A stretch of DNA of 36,926 nt, taken from assembly GCA_902624315.1 (NCBI GenBank), contig CACNXC010000010.1:1-36926 (forward strand). Direction: 5' to 3'. Below the pieces are notes generated by a model, which worked only from the letters and a program-made list of their open reading frames with translations, had not been told where the DNA came from and ran no database searches. Shown in pieces: positions 17,054-25,226 of this stretch (positions are counted from its first letter, which is position 1; the number at the start of each line of letters is the position of its first letter). The stretch is from an uncultured Pelagibacteraceae bacterium. Lineage in GTDB: Bacteria; Pseudomonadota; Alphaproteobacteria; Pelagibacterales; Pelagibacteraceae. Position numbers and translations under genes: made by a program.

Positions 17054-17962
17054 TTAGTTAAATTCTTTTTGAAAATTATATTTTTTTCCTGCTAGTTTTG
17101 CCTTATATATCTGACTTTGCCTCATTCTAAAACGAGATTTTTGGTTTTTTGAGAGTTTATCAAAACAATTTGGACAAGTAACACCCTCCTCATATCTTTT
17201 AGATTTTTTATCTTTTGTTGAAATTGGTTGTCTACACCCACCGCAAATCGAATAGGTTCCTTGTACTAATCCATGTTTTAGACTTACTCTATTATCAAAT
17301 ACAAAACACTCACCTTTCCATAAACTGTTTTTTTGTTTAATTTTTTTTAAGTAATTCAAAATTCCACCCTTTAATTGATAAATATTTTTAAAACCTTTTT
17401 TTTCTAAATAAACGGAGGCTTTTTCACATCTAATTCCGCCTGTACAAAACATTGCTATTGGCTGATCTTTTTTTAACTTTTTTAAGTATTTTGGGAAATC
17501 TCTAAAGTTGTCTATATTTGGATTTACCGATTTTTTAAAAGAACCAACTTTATGCTCAAAAGGTTTTCTTACATCTAATAAAAAAGTTCTCTTATTTTTT
17601 ATTAATTCATTCCATTTCGTTGGTTCAATATGAGTATTCTTTTTTTTAATTTTATTTGAGATTTTAAGATCCATTGGAACGACTTCTTTTTTAATTTTCA
17701 CTTTAGATTTGTGGAAAGGTTTAAATTTACTTTTTGAATTATTAAAACTATCAAATTCTTTAATATTAAAAATTTTTTTTAATTTAATAATTGTAGCCTT
17801 AATATCTTTATTTTTCCCAGATATAGATCCATTTAAACCCTCTTTTGATACAATAATTGATCCATATATGTTTTTATTAACTAAAAAATTATTCAATATT
17901 TTTTGATTCTTTTTTAAATTATTTATTTTTTGAAATTTATAAAATCCAAATACAGCGAACAT
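17054..17962 (-). CDS. trhO: tRNA uridine(34) hydroxylase TrhO (rhodanese-like, YceA family)
   Basis: Family members hydroxylate U34 of certain tRNAs to 5-hydroxyuridine using O2. 302 aa. The N-terminal acylphosphatase-like domain has NIYGSIIVSKEGLNGSISG; the rhodanese domain (about 115-215) has FLLDVRKPFEHKVG and the active-site loop MFCTGGIRCEKAS with Cys173. The C-terminal GECFVFDNRVSLKHGL and the Cys pairs CGGC and CPNC are typical. Its stop is 8 bp before the MATE gene, and its start overlaps the O-methyltransferase stop by one base. A 5-hydroxyuridine made by TrhO is often further methylated or carboxymethylated by other enzymes. Confidence 0.93.
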   Translation of the reverse strand: MFAVFGFYKFQKINNLKKNQKILNNFLVNKNIYGSIIVSKEGLNGSISGKNKDIKATIIKLKKIFNIKEFDSFNNSKSKFKPFHKSKVKIKKEVVPMDLKISNKIKKKNTHIEPTKWNELIKNKRTFLLDVRKPFEHKVGSFKKSVNPNIDNFRDFPKYLKKLKKDQPIAMFCTGGIRCEKASVYLEKKGFKNIYQLKGGILNYLKKIKQKNSLWKGECFVFDNRVSLKHGLVQGTYSICGGCRQPISTKDKKSKRYEEGVTCPNCFDKLSKNQKSRFRMRQSQIYKAKLAGKKYNFQKEFN

Positions 17963-18612
17963 TAAATCTTCCTACAGACAGTCATTCCATCTCCAAAAGG
18001 CACCATGACCTTTTCAATTCTTTTATCCTTTGAAATAAAATGATTTAAATCTCTAATACATTTCGTATATTTGTCATTTATATCTTTATTAACAACTTCT
18101 CCATGCCATAAAACATTATCGATTATTACTAAACCCTCTTTATTCAATAGATCTAGCGAAATTTCATAATATTTTTGGTAATTCATTTTATCAGCATCAA
18201 TAAAAACTAAATCAAATTTTTCATTTCTAATACTCATCAAACTTTCTAAAGCTGGTTTAATTATTGTTTTAATTTTGTGATTTTGATTGGCTTTTTTAAA
18301 AAAATTTTGAGCAATTTTATTTGTTTCTTCATTTTTATCTAAAGCAATTATACTACCTTCATCTGGTAATGCTAAAGCCATAGACAACGTACTTAAACCT
18401 GTAAATGTGCCTATCTCAAGTACTTTTTGAATTTTGGAGATCTTAATAATCAAATGTAAAAATTGACATTGGGAAATAGATATCTGCATTCTTTTAATAT
18501 CACCAAGTGATAAATTATAGTCTATTATTTCTTTTTGAATTGGATGTAATTTCAGACCATTCTTGAGGATGTAATCTTGTAAATGTTTTGTGATATTAAG
18601 GTCTGAACCCAT
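17962..18612 (-). CDS. Class I SAM-dependent O-methyltransferase (Methyltransf_3/COMT-like)
   Basis: 216 aa. SAM-binding motif I is VLEIGTFTGLSTLSMALALP, followed by IIALDKNEE; the metal-binding motifs FDLVFIDADKMNYQKYYE and VIIDNVLWHGEV are those of the Mg2+-dependent catechol/caffeoyl-CoA O-methyltransferase family. Bacterial members act on various hydroxylated small molecules, and TrmR-like members methylate 5-hydroxyuridine in tRNA. Since it lies directly before trhO with a 1-nt TAATG junction, a role in methylating the TrhO product ho5U34 to mo5U is a reasonable inference but unproven. It is 4 bp downstream of gatB. Confidence 0.88.
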   Translation of the reverse strand: MGSDLNITKHLQDYILKNGLKLHPIQKEIIDYNLSLGDIKRMQISISQCQFLHLIIKISKIQKVLEIGTFTGLSTLSMALALPDEGSIIALDKNEETNKIAQNFFKKANQNHKIKTIIKPALESLMSIRNEKFDLVFIDADKMNYQKYYEISLDLLNKEGLVIIDNVLWHGEVVNKDINDKYTKCIRDLNHFISKDKRIEKVMVPFGDGMTVCRKI

Positions 18613-18616
18613 AACC

Positions 18617-20092
18617 TTATAATTTTTTCTTCAGGATCTCATTGATTAATTGAGGATTAGCTTTTCCACCAGATGCTTTCATTGCTTGACCAACAAAAAA
18701 ACCAAATAATTTTTCTTTACCTTGTTTATATTCAATAGCTTTTTCTCTGTTATCATTTATTATTTTATCAATTAAAGCCTCTAATGCCTTTGGATCACTT
18801 TGTTGCTTTAATCCTTTTTCCTCAACAATTTTTTGTGGATCTTTATCTCCATCAATCATTAATTCAAAAACAGTTTTTGCTATTTTTCCAGAAATAGTTC
18901 CATTCTTAATTAGATTTATCAATATGGCGAAGTTCTTGGCACTCACCGGACTTTGAGAAATTTCTAAACCTTTGCTATTTAAAACAGCAAATAATTCACC
19001 AGTAATCCAATTGACTGCTAACTTAATATCTTTGTTCTTGCCCATTTTGGCTACAACTTCTTCAAAGTATTTTGCAGTATCAATATCAGAAACTAAAATA
19101 TTGGCTTCATAAGGAGACAATTTAAACTCTTCAATAAATCTTTTCTTTTTGTCATCTGGAAGCTCTGGAATATCATTTTTAAGTTCTTCAATAAATTTTT
19201 CAGATACCTCCAAAGGTAATAAATCAGGGTCAGGAAAATATCTGTAATCATGAGCATCTTCTTTTGATCTCATTGATCTTGTCTCATTTTTCTTCGTATC
19301 AAAAAGTCTTGTTTCTTGATCAATAGTTTTGCCCTCTTCTATTAAATCAACTTGCCGATTAGCCTCATATTCTATTGCCATTTGCATAAACTTAATTGAA
19401 TTAACATTTTTAATTTCACATCGAGTGCCAAATTCTTTTGACCCTTTAGGTCTTACAGAAACATTTACATCAGCTCTTAAAGAGCCTTCTTGCATATTTC
19501 CGTCACAAGTACCTAAGTACCTCATTATAGATCGTAATTTTTTAATATAAGCATTAACCTCATCTGGAGATCTTAGATCAGGCTTGCTAACTATTTCCAT
19601 TAAAGCTACCCCTGATCTGTTTAAATCTACAAAAGTATTATGTGGGTCAAGATCATGAATACTTTTTCCAGCATCTTGTTCTAGATGTAATCTTTCTATA
19701 CCTACTTCTTTTTGACCATTAGGCATATCCAAAATGACTTTGCCCTCACCTACTATTGGATCTTTAAATTGTGATATTTGATATCCTTGAGGTAAATCAG
19801 CATAAAAATAATTTTTTCTATCAAATACAGAGCGTTTATTAATTTTTGCATTAAGACCAATACCAGTTTTAATAGCTTGTTTAATGCAAAATTCATTTAT
19901 TACAGGTAGCATTCCTGGGAATGCAGCGTCAACTAAACTTACTTGTGTATTTGGTTCGGCGCCAAATTTAGTTGATGAAGAAGAAAATAGTTTTGACTCA
20001 GATAATACTTGAGCATGTACCTCTAATCCGATTACAACTTCATATTGATTATCTTTCCGATTAATCAAATATTCTGTGTTTTTCTTATTCAC
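18617..20092 (-). CDS. gatB: Aspartyl/glutamyl-tRNA amidotransferase subunit B
   Basis: Kinase/tRNA-binding subunit of GatCAB, which converts Glu-tRNA(Gln) and, where needed, Asp-tRNA(Asn) to the amide forms. 491 aa, full length. Family motifs include [82 protein letters not shown], and the C-terminal YqeY-like tail ending [20 protein letters not shown]. It is translated after gatA with a 4-nt overlap. Confidence 0.97.
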   Translation of the reverse strand: MNKKNTEYLINRKDNQYEVVIGLEVHAQVLSESKLFSSSSTKFGAEPNTQVSLVDAAFPGMLPVINEFCIKQAIKTGIGLNAKINKRSVFDRKNYFYADLPQGYQISQFKDPIVGEGKVILDMPNGQKEVGIERLHLEQDAGKSIHDLDPHNTFVDLNRSGVALMEIVSKPDLRSPDEVNAYIKKLRSIMRYLGTCDGNMQEGSLRADVNVSVRPKGSKEFGTRCEIKNVNSIKFMQMAIEYEANRQVDLIEEGKTIDQETRLFDTKKNETRSMRSKEDAHDYRYFPDPDLLPLEVSEKFIEELKNDIPELPDDKKKRFIEEFKLSPYEANILVSDIDTAKYFEEVVAKMGKNKDIKLAVNWITGELFAVLNSKGLEISQSPVSAKNFAILINLIKNGTISGKIAKTVFELMIDGDKDPQKIVEEKGLKQQSDPKALEALIDKIINDNREKAIEYKQGKEKLFGFFVGQAMKASGGKANPQLINEILKKKL

Positions 20093-21546
20093 TTAATCCA
20101 CCAATCAGTAATTTTGTTTTTAAAATTTATTTTCTCCTCCATAGCAAAAGCAATGTTTAATATATTTTGTTCATCAAAGGCTTTACCGATTATTTGTAAA
20201 CCGAGAGGATAACCTTTAGTATCGTGTCCTGCAGGAATTGATATACCAGGCAAGCCTGCTAAATTAACTGGTACTGTAAATATATCATTTAAATACATCG
20301 AAACTGGATCATTTGTTTTTTCACCTATTTTAAAAGCTGAGCTAGGAGTTGATGGCGTTAAGATTGCATCAACTTTCTTATATGCCTCATCAAAATCATT
20401 TTTGATAAGTTTTCTCACTTTTTGAGCTTTAAGATAGTATGCATCATAATAACCAGATGATAATACATAAGTTCCAATCATAATTCTTCTTTGAACTTCT
20501 GCACCAAAGCCTTCAGATCTAGTTTTTTCATACATATCAATTAAATTTTCACCTTTAGCTCTATATCCATACTTTACACCATCATATCTTGCTAAATTAG
20601 AAGATGCCTCTGCTGGAGCAACAATATAATACGTTGGTAAAGCATAACTTGTATGTGGCAGTGATATGTCGATTGTTTCAGCACCACAATCTTTTGCGTA
20701 TTGAATACCTTTTTGCCAAAGATCTTCAATTTCTTTAGGCATACCATCAACTCTGTATTCTTTTGGAATTCCAATTTTTTTTCCTTTTATATTTTTTGTA
20801 AGTTCTTTGCTATAATGATTTCTTTTGAAATTGATTGAAGTAGAATCTTTTGGATCATATGTGCTTATTACTTCTTGCAACAAAGCACAATCTTTAACGT
20901 TTTGGGCCATTGGTCCTGCTTGATCTAATGAGGAAGCAAAGGCAACTATCCCATATCTTGAGCAACTTCCGTATGTTGGTTTTAAACCTACAATTCCAGT
21001 AAATGAAGCTGGTTGTCTAATCGATCCTCCAGTATCAGTGCCAATTGTGATTGGAGTTAATTGTCCAGCAACAGCTGATGCTGAACCACCCGATGAACCA
21101 CCGGGAACTAAATTCTTATCAATAGGATTTTGTACGTTTCCAAAATGACTTGTCTCATTAGATGAGCCCATTGCAAACTCATCACAATTTAATTTACCCA
21201 AAAGTATTGCACCTTCATTCCAAATATTTTCAGTAACTGTAGACTCATAAGTTGGTACAAAATTATTCAAAATTTTACTACCAGCAGTTGTTTTAACATT
21301 TTTTGTGCAGAACAGGTCTTTAACTGCCATGGGTATACCAGGTAATTTTAAATCTAAATTTGGGTTCTGATCAAACTTTTTTGCTTTATCTAAAGCCGAT
21401 GTAAAATCATCTGTAATATAAGCATTTAACTCACTAGACTTTTCAGACCTTCGAATAAATGCTTTGGTTACATCTGTTGAAGAAAGTTTCTTTTTTTTAA
21501 TATTCTCTACTAATTCTGTTAAAGATTGTTTTGTAATGTCTGACAT
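20089..21546 (-). CDS. gatA: Aspartyl/glutamyl-tRNA amidotransferase subunit A
   Basis: Amidase subunit of GatCAB, releasing ammonia from glutamine. 485 aa. The Ser-cisSer-Lys catalytic triad is visible: Lys76 in IPMAVKDLF, cis-Ser151 in [14 protein letters not shown] and nucleophile Ser175 in [15 protein letters not shown]. These correspond to Lys79, Ser154 and Ser178 in the Staphylococcus enzyme. Its ATG shares one base with the gatC stop, and its stop overlaps gatB by 4 nt. Confidence 0.97.
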   Translation of the reverse strand: MSDITKQSLTELVENIKKKKLSSTDVTKAFIRRSEKSSELNAYITDDFTSALDKAKKFDQNPNLDLKLPGIPMAVKDLFCTKNVKTTAGSKILNNFVPTYESTVTENIWNEGAILLGKLNCDEFAMGSSNETSHFGNVQNPIDKNLVPGGSSGGSASAVAGQLTPITIGTDTGGSIRQPASFTGIVGLKPTYGSCSRYGIVAFASSLDQAGPMAQNVKDCALLQEVISTYDPKDSTSINFKRNHYSKELTKNIKGKKIGIPKEYRVDGMPKEIEDLWQKGIQYAKDCGAETIDISLPHTSYALPTYYIVAPAEASSNLARYDGVKYGYRAKGENLIDMYEKTRSEGFGAEVQRRIMIGTYVLSSGYYDAYYLKAQKVRKLIKNDFDEAYKKVDAILTPSTPSSAFKIGEKTNDPVSMYLNDIFTVPVNLAGLPGISIPAGHDTKGYPLGLQIIGKAFDEQNILNIAFAMEEKINFKNKITDWWIK

Positions 21547-21833
21547 TATTCAATTACCTTTGGTACAACAAAATAATCCTCATTATCTTCAGGAGAATTT
21601 TTAATTATTTGTTCTCTAATATTTTTACTTTTAATCTCATCAGATCTAAATTTTAAAGTTGTTTCGGCTATTGATGTTAATGGCTTTACATCATCTGTTT
21701 TTAATTCATTGAGCTTTTCAATAAATTCAAAAATTGAATTCAAATCATCAGCTAATTTTTCTGCCCTTTTTTCATCAACAGAAATTCTTGATAATTTAGA
21801 TATGTGTTTTATTGTTTTAAGATCTATGCTCAT
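21546..21833 (-). CDS. gatC: Aspartyl/glutamyl-tRNA amidotransferase subunit C
   Basis: Small scaffold subunit (95 aa) that wraps around GatA and GatB. Recognisable by IKHISKLSRISVDEKRAEKL, LNSIFEFIEKLNELKTDDVK and PLTSIAE. First gene of the minus-strand gatCAB group; a 50-bp divergent region separates it from ruvX. The leader contains a TTAACT hexamer spaced 17 nt from CATACC, too weak to call as a promoter. Confidence 0.95.
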   Translation of the reverse strand: MSIDLKTIKHISKLSRISVDEKRAEKLADDLNSIFEFIEKLNELKTDDVKPLTSIAETTLKFRSDEIKSKNIREQIIKNSPEDNEDYFVVPKVIE

Positions 21834-21883
21834 ATGCTATTTAGGTATGACGCAAACTATCATTTAAGTTAAAAATATACAAT

Positions 21884-22339
21884 ATGATCACGTTAGAGGA
21901 ATTTAAAAAAAATCACTTAGATAAGTGCAGATTGATAGGCTTAGACCTTGGTTCAAAACGAATAGGAGTTTCAATATGTGACGAAAAACAATTAATTGCC
22001 ACACCATTTATAACTATAGAAAAAAAATCCTCTCAAAACCTTATAGATCAACTTAAATCAATTATCATCGAAAACAACATAAAGGGAATCATAATAGGAA
22101 ACCCCTTAAATATGGATGGCTCTTCTGGCAAATCTTCTCAATCAGCTAAAGATGTTTCTTCTTATATTGAAAAGAACATTGATATTCCAGTTTGTTTATG
22201 GGATGAGAGACTATCAACTGTTGGTGCATTTAATCTTTCCAGTCAATTAGATGTTAATGTGAGTAAAAGAGAAAAAAAAATTGATGAAAATGCTGCTGCT
22301 TTTATATTGCAAGGAGCAATAGATTTTTTGAATAATTAA
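21884..22339 (+). CDS. ruvX: Putative pre-16S rRNA nuclease / Holliday junction resolvase-like protein (YqgF)
   Basis: RNase H-like fold protein of 151 aa. The first acidic residue of the active site is in LIGLDLGSKRIGVSICD, and the others are in IKGIIIGNPLNMDGSSG and the DERLST box (WDERLSTVGA); the C-terminal KIDENAAAFILQGAIDFL carries the last Asp. Family members mature the 5' end of 16S rRNA in E. coli; the older Holliday junction role is less certain. First gene of the plus-strand run towards ridA. Confidence 0.92.
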   Translation: MITLEEFKKNHLDKCRLIGLDLGSKRIGVSICDEKQLIATPFITIEKKSSQNLIDQLKSIIIENNIKGIIIGNPLNMDGSSGKSSQSAKDVSSYIEKNIDIPVCLWDERLSTVGAFNLSSQLDVNVSKREKKIDENAAAFILQGAIDFLNN

Positions 22340-22381
22340 TACTTGCTATTATACAACTTTATAGTTATAGAGTTGGTTTTA

Positions 22382-23323
22382 ATGGCAATTAAAACAAATA
22401 AAGCTATTAAAATTTCCCAAAAACATCTGTTAGGTATCCAAGATTTATCTATAAATGATGTTAATCTAATACTTGATGAAGCTTACGATTTTATAAAAGT
22501 AAACCAAAGTAAAAATAAAAAAATTGATGCACTAAGAGGAAAAACACAAATTAATTTATTTTTTGAACCCTCAACAAGAACTCAAAGTTCATTTGAATTA
22601 GCAGGAAAAAGACTTGGAGCTGACGTGATGTCAATGAATATAAGTAATTCTGCAATTAAAAAGGGTGAAACTCTTATTGATACAGCAATGACACTAAATG
22701 CTATGCATCCTGACATTATTGTAATAAGACACCAAGATTCTGGAGCATGTAATCTACTTTCTCAAAAAGTTAATTGTGCGGTTTTAAATGCTGGAGATGG
22801 AAGAAGAGAGCACCCTACTCAAGCTTTATTGGATGCTCTGACAATTATAAATCGAAAAAAAAAAATTGAAGGTTTAAGAATTGCCATCTGTGGAGATATC
22901 TTGCATTCAAGAGTTGCAAGATCTAATATTTATTTACTGAATATGTTGGGAGCAGAAGTAAATATAGTTGCTCCCACAAACTTGATGCCAAAGGAAATAG
23001 AAAAATTTGGTGTTAATACATTCACCGATATGAAAAAAGGATTAAAAGATTGTGATATTGTAATGATGTTAAGATTACAAAATGAAAGAATGACAAGTTC
23101 TTATCTCTCATCTAACAGAGAATATTATGAATATTATGGCCTTACACCAGATAAATTAGAACATGCAAAAGCTGATGCATTAATCATGCACCCAGGTCCA
23201 ATGAATAGAGGTATTGAGATAGATACTAATTTAGCTGATGATATCAATAAAAGCGTAATTAAAGAACAAGTAGAACTAGGAGTTGCAGTAAGAATGGCCT
23301 GTTTAAAGATTTTTTGTACTTAA
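22382..23323 (+). CDS. pyrB: Aspartate carbamoyltransferase, catalytic subunit
   Basis: Makes carbamoyl aspartate from carbamoyl phosphate and aspartate in pyrimidine synthesis. The carbamoyl-phosphate loop [31 protein letters not shown] and [12 protein letters not shown] are all intact. I chose the ATG at 22382 (313 aa, usual length); an in-frame TTG at 22343 would add 13 hydrophobic residues not seen in the family. No pyrI regulatory gene is nearby. The next gene begins immediately after its stop and is a dihydroorotase homologue without metal ligands, so this is probably the class of ATCase that assembles with a dihydroorotase-like partner. Confidence 0.94.
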   Translation: MAIKTNKAIKISQKHLLGIQDLSINDVNLILDEAYDFIKVNQSKNKKIDALRGKTQINLFFEPSTRTQSSFELAGKRLGADVMSMNISNSAIKKGETLIDTAMTLNAMHPDIIVIRHQDSGACNLLSQKVNCAVLNAGDGRREHPTQALLDALTIINRKKKIEGLRIAICGDILHSRVARSNIYLLNMLGAEVNIVAPTNLMPKEIEKFGVNTFTDMKKGLKDCDIVMMLRLQNERMTSSYLSSNREYYEYYGLTPDKLEHAKADALIMHPGPMNRGIEIDTNLADDINKSVIKEQVELGVAVRMACLKIFCT

Positions 23324-24610
23324 ATGAAAAAACAATATTTTATAAACGCAAATATAATTGATCCACACAATTCAATTAACGAAACAGGTGGTCTTATAAT
23401 CTCTGAAGAAGGAAAGATAGTAGCGGTAGGAAAAAAGGTGAATACAAATAATCTTCCTTCAAGAGAAAAACCAATTGATTTAAAAGGAAAATATATATTT
23501 CCAGGTTTAGTTGACATGAGAGTATTTGTGGGTGAACCAGGCTATGAATATAAAGAAAATTTTAGAACCTTAAGTAATGCTGCTTTAGCTGGTGGCGTAA
23601 CTTCTGTGGTAACAATGCCAAATACTGATCCGATAATAGACAACGTATCAATAGTCGATTTTCTAAAAAGAAGAGGAAGAGATAAATCTCGAATAAACAT
23701 TTTTCCGTGTGCATCACTTACAAAAAATATTGAAGGAAACAATATGACAGAATTTGGTCTTCTCCAAAGTAAAGGTATAATAGCATTTACTGATGGCATA
23801 AAAACTATTCAAAATCCCAGATTAATGTCTCGGATAATGAATTCTGCAAAAGATATTGGCTGTTTAATAATGCAACATGCAGAAGATTATGAACTTGCAA
23901 AAAATGGGATGATAAATTCAGGCATTATCGCATCTAAATTAGGATTGTCAGGTATTCCTGAGATCGCAGAAAGAATTTTGATTGAAAGAGATCTTACTTT
24001 ACTTGAAAAAGTAAAATGCAGATATCATATTTCTCAATTATCATCGCAAAAATCTATTGAAGTAATCAAACATAGGAAAGAAATCGTAAAATTCACATCC
24101 GGTGTTTCGATAAATAATCTCTCTTTAAATGAAAATGATATAGGTGATTTTAGAACTTTTTTAAAATTATCTCCACCATTGAGGCGTGAGGAAGATAGAA
24201 TTGCACTAGTGGAAGGATTAAAGGATGGATTAATAGATGTGATTGTTTCAGATCACAAACCTGAAGATGAAGAGTCAAAGAGATTAACATTTTCTCAAGC
24301 TGCAACAGGCGCATCAGGTATAGAAACTCTATTATCTTTAAGTTTAGAGTTGTATCATAATGGATCTTTAAAATTAGAAACATTAATTAAAGCACTTACT
24401 TCCAATCCTGCAAAAATTCTCAAAATAGATAAAGGTAACCTCTCCATTGGCAATGATGCAGATTTTTGTGTTGTAGATATAAGTAAACCATGGATTGTAA
24501 AAAAAGAAAAATTGGTTTCAAAATCAAAAAATACTTCAATTGAAGACAAAAAACTCCAAGGTAAGGTCACGAATACATTTGTAAAAGGAAAAGAATTATT
24601 TAAGCTTTAG
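23324..24610 (+). CDS. pyrC: Dihydroorotase-like protein, probably non-catalytic (PyrC'/PyrX type)
   Basis: 428 aa amidohydrolase-fold protein, by overall sequence a class I dihydroorotase (FPGLVDMRVFVGEPG, AALAGGVTSVVTMPNTDP, QHAEDYELA, VIVSDHKPEDEESK). The metal-binding HxH is replaced by Arg66 and Phe68. The substrate Arg of the usual HLREPG is Gly, the usual HVS histidine is Gln in YHISQLSS, and DHAPH has become DHKPE. Such a site should not bind zinc or turn over dihydroorotate. Similar inactive homologues (PyrC' of Pseudomonas) serve as structural partners of ATCase, and this gene starts right at the pyrB stop. The true dihydroorotase is presumably elsewhere. I recall the DMRVFVGEPG form from other alphaproteobacteria, so this is likely inherited and not decay. 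Confidence 0.88.
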   Translation: MKKQYFINANIIDPHNSINETGGLIISEEGKIVAVGKKVNTNNLPSREKPIDLKGKYIFPGLVDMRVFVGEPGYEYKENFRTLSNAALAGGVTSVVTMPNTDPIIDNVSIVDFLKRRGRDKSRINIFPCASLTKNIEGNNMTEFGLLQSKGIIAFTDGIKTIQNPRLMSRIMNSAKDIGCLIMQHAEDYELAKNGMINSGIIASKLGLSGIPEIAERILIERDLTLLEKVKCRYHISQLSSQKSIEVIKHRKEIVKFTSGVSINNLSLNENDIGDFRTFLKLSPPLRREEDRIALVEGLKDGLIDVIVSDHKPEDEESKRLTFSQAATGASGIETLLSLSLELYHNGSLKLETLIKALTSNPAKILKIDKGNLSIGNDADFCVVDISKPWIVKKEKLVSKSKNTSIEDKKLQGKVTNTFVKGKELFKL

Positions 24611-24611
24611 T

Positions 24612-25190
24612 ATGGATATTTTTTTGATAGGTATCATTTCCTACCTCATGGGCTCAATACCTTTTGGATATATACTTACAAAGATATTTTTAAAAAAAGA
24701 TATAAGAGAAATCGGATCTGGTAATATTGGAGCTACCAATGCTTTAAGAACCGGTAACAAAAGTATTGGTTATTTCACTTTAGTATTAGATATTTTAAAA
24801 GCAATTATTCCAGTTATTTATGTAAAAATTTTCTACCAAGATTTTTTATATATTGCATCTTTATGTGCCTTTTTAGGTCATGTATTTCCAATTTGGCTTA
24901 AGTTTAAAGGTGGCAAAGGTGTTGCTACCTATGTCGGTATTTTATTTGCTATAAATTTATATTTTGGAATTATATTTTCTGTATGTTGGTTTGTAACTTT
25001 TTTTATTTCTAAATTTTCATCTCTATCATCTTTAGTGGCTTCGATATCTATACCAATCTATCTATTAATTTCTAATCAGTTTAATCAAGCAATTTTTTTT
25101 ACGATCATGTTTATCTTGATTTTTTTTACTCATAGAGAAAATATTAAAAGATTGATAAATAAAGAAGAAACTAAGACAAAAATTTATTAA
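24612..25190 (+). CDS. plsY: Acyl-phosphate:glycerol-3-phosphate acyltransferase
   Basis: Inner-membrane enzyme that acylates glycerol 3-phosphate using acyl-phosphate, the first step of phospholipid synthesis. 192 aa with about five membrane spans. The three conserved family motifs are visible: MGSIPFGYILTK, GSGNIGATNALRTG and GHVFPIWLKFKGGKGVATYVG. It starts 1 bp after the pyrC-like stop. In many alphaproteobacteria dprA sits between plsY and topA; here there are only 36 bp. Confidence 0.95.
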   Translation: MDIFLIGIISYLMGSIPFGYILTKIFLKKDIREIGSGNIGATNALRTGNKSIGYFTLVLDILKAIIPVIYVKIFYQDFLYIASLCAFLGHVFPIWLKFKGGKGVATYVGILFAINLYFGIIFSVCWFVTFFISKFSSLSSLVASISIPIYLLISNQFNQAIFFTIMFILIFFTHRENIKRLINKEETKTKIY

Positions 25191-25226
25191 ATTGACTATC
25201 TAAAGCTTTTGGGTAGTTTGTAGTTT

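Noticed and set aside
22343..22381. TTG start for pyrB
   Set aside because: It would add 13 hydrophobic residues absent from ATCases; the ATG at 22382 gives the usual length.
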